DNA of 64,000 nt from positions 1 to 64,000 of the forward strand of contig NZ_JAOWCB010000026.1 in assembly GCF_026420845.1 (NCBI RefSeq). Reading direction: 5' to 3'. Positions 62,201 to 64,000 of this stretch are shown piece after piece. The translations under genes and the position numbers were made by a program. The DNA is from Streptomyces sp. PR69 (lineage in GTDB: Bacteria; Actinomycetota; Actinomycetes; Streptomycetales; Streptomycetaceae). Below the pieces are notes generated by a model. That model was not told where the DNA came from, ran no database searches, and saw nothing but the letters and a program-made list of their open reading frames with translations. Numbering within the stretch: position 1 is the stretch's first letter; every line of letters begins with the position of its first letter.

Positions 62201-64000
62201 TTCCGGGCTGGCGCTATCTCGCACAGGCAGTCGACCCCGCCGACCACGCGGCCGTGCTCGCCGCACGGCCCGAGCTGGTCGACGGCGTCGTCATCACGGA
62301 CCCCGCCTCGCACGCCCGCGCGCGCGAGGCGCTCGCGGGCGCGGCGCTGCTGCCGCGCTCCGCCGTGGCGGTCGGCACGGCGGCGGCGCTGCTGGCCCCG
62401 GTGCCGGGCCGCGACGCGGGCGACGCCGGCGGCGAGGTGTTCCTCGTACCGCCGAACCCCGCCATGCATGACGAGCACGCCGCCGACGAGGAACGGCACG
62501 CGCTGCGCGCACGGGCCGCGGCCCGGGACGAGGAGATCCGCACGCTGGCGGCGCGGCTGGCGGGCGACCGCTCGCTCGCGGCCCGCCTCGGCTCATGGCG
62601 GGCGGACTGCCCCGCGGGCATGCTCGCCGAACTGGCCGACGCCGCACAGTCGGCGCGCGAGGCGGCTGAAGAGGCCGAGCAGGCCCTGGCCGAGGCGCGA
62701 GCCGTGCGCACGGAGGCGGAGGAGGCCGCGGCCGACGCCGCGCGGGTCCGCGACGAGCGCCAGGAGGCCGCCCAGCGTGCCCGCCGCGCCGCCGACGCCC
62801 TCGCGGGGCTCGCCTTCCGGCTGCGTGAACGGGCCGACTGGCAGGTCAAACTGCGCGAACTGGCCGATGACGCCGCCGAGGCCGAGTCCCGCGCCGCCGC
62901 CTGCCTGGAGCGGGCCAAGGCCGCGGACGAGGACCGCAGGGCCGCTCAGCGCGCGGCCGACGACGCGCACCGCACGGCCCGCGCCCTGCGCGCCGAGCGC
63001 GCCGAGATCGCGGGCGCCCCTGAGAACGTCCCCGAGAACGTCCCTGAGGACGCCCCGGAGAGTGCCCACGACGAGGACGCCGCACGCGACGAGCCCGCGG
63101 GCGGCCCCGACGCGCCCCGCCCGTCCCTCCCCGCCCTGCGGGAGGCCTACCGGGCGGCGTCCCAGCTGTACGAGAAGGTGGGCGTCGGCGCGGACCTCCG
63201 CGCCGAACAGGCCCGTGCCGAAAGCGACGAGAGCGCCGCCCTCGCCGAACTGGACCGTCTCACCAACAAGGTCCGCACCCGAGCCGCACAGCTCCTGGAG
63301 AGCATGGACGGCGCCGACGGCCCCTCCCGCCAGGCCGCCGCCGCCCGTGCCGAGTCCCGCGTCCAACTGCTGGAGCAGCGGGCCTCGGAGGCGAGCGAGA
63401 AACTCGGCAGGCTCCGCGGCGAGGCGGAGCGCCTCGCTCCCGCCGACGGAGAGGCGCACACCGGGCTCCCGGACGAGCTGACCCCCGCGGACGCCGACCA
63501 CGCTCAGTCCCTGCTGCGCACGGCCAACGCCGAACTGGCCTCCCGCACGGACGAGCTGGAGGCGTCCCGCGCCGCGCACAGCAGCCTCCTCCGGGCACAC
63601 CGCGCCGCCGAGGACGCCGCGAGCGGCTTCGACGAGACCGCCGCGCTCCTGCGTGACCTGCTCCGCGACCACCAGCCGGAGGACGAGCCGGCCGAGGACT
63701 CGGAGCCGTACCCCTCGGGCCTGGAGGAGGCACGCCGCGCCGCCGCCGAGGCCCGGCGCTCGCTGCGGGGCTGTGCCACCGATCTGTCGGCCGCGGAGGC
63801 GGCCGTGCGGGAGGCGTCTGACGTACTCGTACGGCATGCCAACTCCACCCGTTACGAGCAGGTGCGCACCCCGGCCCGCCAGCAGATCCGGGAACTCCCG
63901 GCCGCCGCCCTGCCCGAGCATGCGGCCAAGTGGGCGGAGGCGTTCGCTCCGCGGCTGCGGGTGCTCACCGACGAGCTGGCGCAGCTGGAGCGCAATCGCG
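59221..64000 (+). CDS. Giant SMC-like coiled-coil ATPase (MukB/JetC-like), 3' end outside the window
   Basis: At least 1593 residues, open without a stop to the window end. Head: MYELSRVRLYSIG, then Walker A LFLENGGGKSVLLKLIFSVM (Lys69) and ALEWQ further on. First coiled-coil arm runs from about residue 290 to 610. Residues about 613-920 are a Gly/Ala/Thr low-complexity insert with 84-base tandem repeats. A globular hinge-like domain (about 921-1100) has LLPPSPDVLATVEFLGEHAI and PGWRYLAQAV. The second arm runs from about 1100 onward. ATPase signature and Walker B must lie downstream. ATG at 59221 is the only good start but has just a weak GAGAG site. Third gene of a kleisin-kite-SMC set; probably loads on DNA. 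Confidence 0.75.
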   Translation, partial: MYELSRVRLYSIGPAGARYADTVLDLRGVGEPVPNPAPAQGEFFEEEPVGPPRRPAPAGVLFLENGGGKSVLLKLIFSVMLPGHRNTLGGASSGVLRKFLLADDCGHVALEWQHTLTGELIVVGKVSEWRGRQVSNDPRKFAEAWYSFRPGPGLSLDNLPVAESTAVRPPVEGASGAQGRRRTMKGFKDALTEAGKAYPHLEVYWEEIHDRWKEHLGDLGLDPELFRYQREMNADEGEAAGLFAVKKDSDFTDLLLRAVTDTRDTDGLADLVGNFGNKLGRRAELTAERDFTAGSVELLGRIVEAAAIRTRTREIHASAERRTRTLARKLSARAAGERGRAADLAQQVTSAAHRVTEAEQARGRASLVAAELAYRHASLALAAAEKSAAAQRRELNDARTLHSAWQAAEAVLRHRAAADRSARVAAAIREAERDAAPALAARARAATDLVRALHRAAEDGERVADEQEARSAALQEAGEAAHRDATAAATEAQRARSEIGHLRQRLAEVEQETAEAVRAGWLDDSAPDADPARAALAASDAEKTAVAAWDAAREAARGTADRAKEAAAAESRAELTAARASDAAQAAERAYDAERRAAQSIAEDDRLAELLSLPSTALRPQPATVPAPRTVSGADGRADTAHGTGTPEPTAAGGGPVREHADSAASGTADASAHTPGGLPGAGAAGRSGRPAAHTAAGRPTAEASTRPAGAATYAADGRTGSGHAVSAAVAPPGSADQAPATAGDAGQGNGTSATSAGPGGVAAASAGRASGAGDAVQGAPGDVAGPGGVVAASAGRVSGAGEAERGAPGDVAGPGGTAAVNAGGATGAGHAEQTAHGNAPRPAEAAQAVAGPAGTAGTAGTGSDSVAHETPTAHAVQAAAGHASGRGHAEQTAHNQQPGGPAGAAQAVAKGRTPRRTAEGPLAAEELDRYADELRELLDVSIASAERQLFELRTAAADDARILGALGDGGLLPPSPDVLATVEFLGEHAIPALPGWRYLAQAVDPADHAAVLAARPELVDGVVITDPASHARAREALAGAALLPRSAVAVGTAAALLAPVPGRDAGDAGGEVFLVPPNPAMHDEHAADEERHALRARAAARDEEIRTLAARLAGDRSLAARLGSWRADCPAGMLAELADAAQSAREAAEEAEQALAEARAVRTEAEEAAADAARVRDERQEAAQRARRAADALAGLAFRLRERADWQVKLRELADDAAEAESRAAACLERAKAADEDRRAAQRAADDAHRTARALRAERAEIAGAPENVPENVPEDAPESAHDEDAARDEPAGGPDAPRPSLPALREAYRAASQLYEKVGVGADLRAEQARAESDESAALAELDRLTNKVRTRAAQLLESMDGADGPSRQAAAARAESRVQLLEQRASEASEKLGRLRGEAERLAPADGEAHTGLPDELTPADADHAQSLLRTANAELASRTDELEASRAAHSSLLRAHRAAEDAASGFDETAALLRDLLRDHQPEDEPAEDSEPYPSGLEEARRAAAEARRSLRGCATDLSAAEAAVREASDVLVRHANSTRYEQVRTPARQQIRELPAAALPEHAAKWAEAFAPRLRVLTDELAQLERNR
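61498..61810 (+). repeat. 84-base tandem repeats in the SMC low-complexity insert
   Basis: Two close copies of an 84-base unit (61498-61581 and 61582-61665) encode GGVAAASAGRASGAGDAVQG and GGVVAASAGRVSGAGEAERG, each followed by APGDVAGP; a third copy (from 61666) is diverged. Three GGTACCGCC units follow at about 61785-61810. All repeat lengths are multiples of three, so the frame is kept. Confidence 0.85.

Noticed and set aside
60536..63481. A 981-codon plus-strand frame inside the SMC-like gene
   Set aside because: Pro/Arg/Thr-rich out-of-frame shadow; the frame from 59221 has the P-loop, coiled coils and hinge and no stop.

Overview
The window looks like Streptomyces chromosome. GC is very high with strong GC3, starts are often GTG, adjacent genes commonly overlap by four bases (ATGA or GTGA), and there is a partial conservon, an rbpA gene behind a sigma-R-type promoter, and an FMN riboswitch in front of a ribD-ribE-ribM-ribBA-ribH operon. 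I recall the rbpA-fxsA-ppm1 neighbourhood from the S. coelicolor core (RbpA SCO1421, Ppm1 SCO1423). I saw no tRNA, rRNA, CRISPR array, insertion sequence, integrase or prophage gene.

Layout. 1-1.0 kb: end of a conservon (CvnA tail, CvnB, CvnC) with no CvnD GTPase following. 1.1-6.1 kb: a catabolic island with a cationic amino acid permease, an Lrp/AsnC regulator, a DavA-like amidase and a DavB-like amino acid 2-monooxygenase; two promoters in it share the same sequence motifs. 6.3-12.6 kb: DUF5995 protein, a YbjJ-type MFS transporter divergent from a ROK regulator with a palindromic operator between them, and a GH18 chitinase whose promoter carries DasR-like boxes. 12.7-19.0 kb: riboflavin operon, then hisE, hisG and a PH-domain protein. 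19.2-28.3 kb (mixed strands): TPR-AAA ATPase, uridine kinase-like protein, secreted C39 peptidase, acyl-CoA dehydrogenase, and a two-gene unit of an AttH/CrtC-like protein and a phosphotransferase. 28.5-37 kb: second Lrp regulator, YtcJ-type amidohydrolase, ppm1, fxsA, rbpA, UMF1-type MFS, GDPD, and a yczE/MocR divergent pair.

39.3-43.5 kb: a 64-residue membrane protein coupled to a membrane P-loop protein whose Walker A lysine is replaced, then ankyrin and HEAT-repeat proteins. 43.7-51.9 kb: a four-gene overlapping operon of two GT-B glycosyltransferases, an SGNH hydrolase and a single-chain 5-oxoprolinase. 51.9-56.5 kb: a convergent, fully overlapping MFS-pxpA-pxpB-pxpC operon, i.e. the second and unrelated type of 5-oxoprolinase, divergent from a GntR/FadR regulator with a palindrome inside the operon promoter.

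56.6-64.0 kb (running off the end): a tightly coupled set that I read as a condensin-like SMC complex of the MukBEF/MksBEF (Wadjet JetABC) architecture: a kleisin-like protein, a 38-residue Pro/Ala-rich mini-ORF coupled on both sides, a kite-like protein, and a giant SMC-like ATPase of at least 1593 residues with an NGGGKS P-loop and a roughly 300-residue low-complexity insert next to the hinge. This is the best candidate here for an undescribed system; a fourth subunit, if present, would lie beyond the window. Low-complexity, internally repeated coding expansions recur in this window (glycosyltransferase/SGNH junction, PxpC tail, SMC arm).
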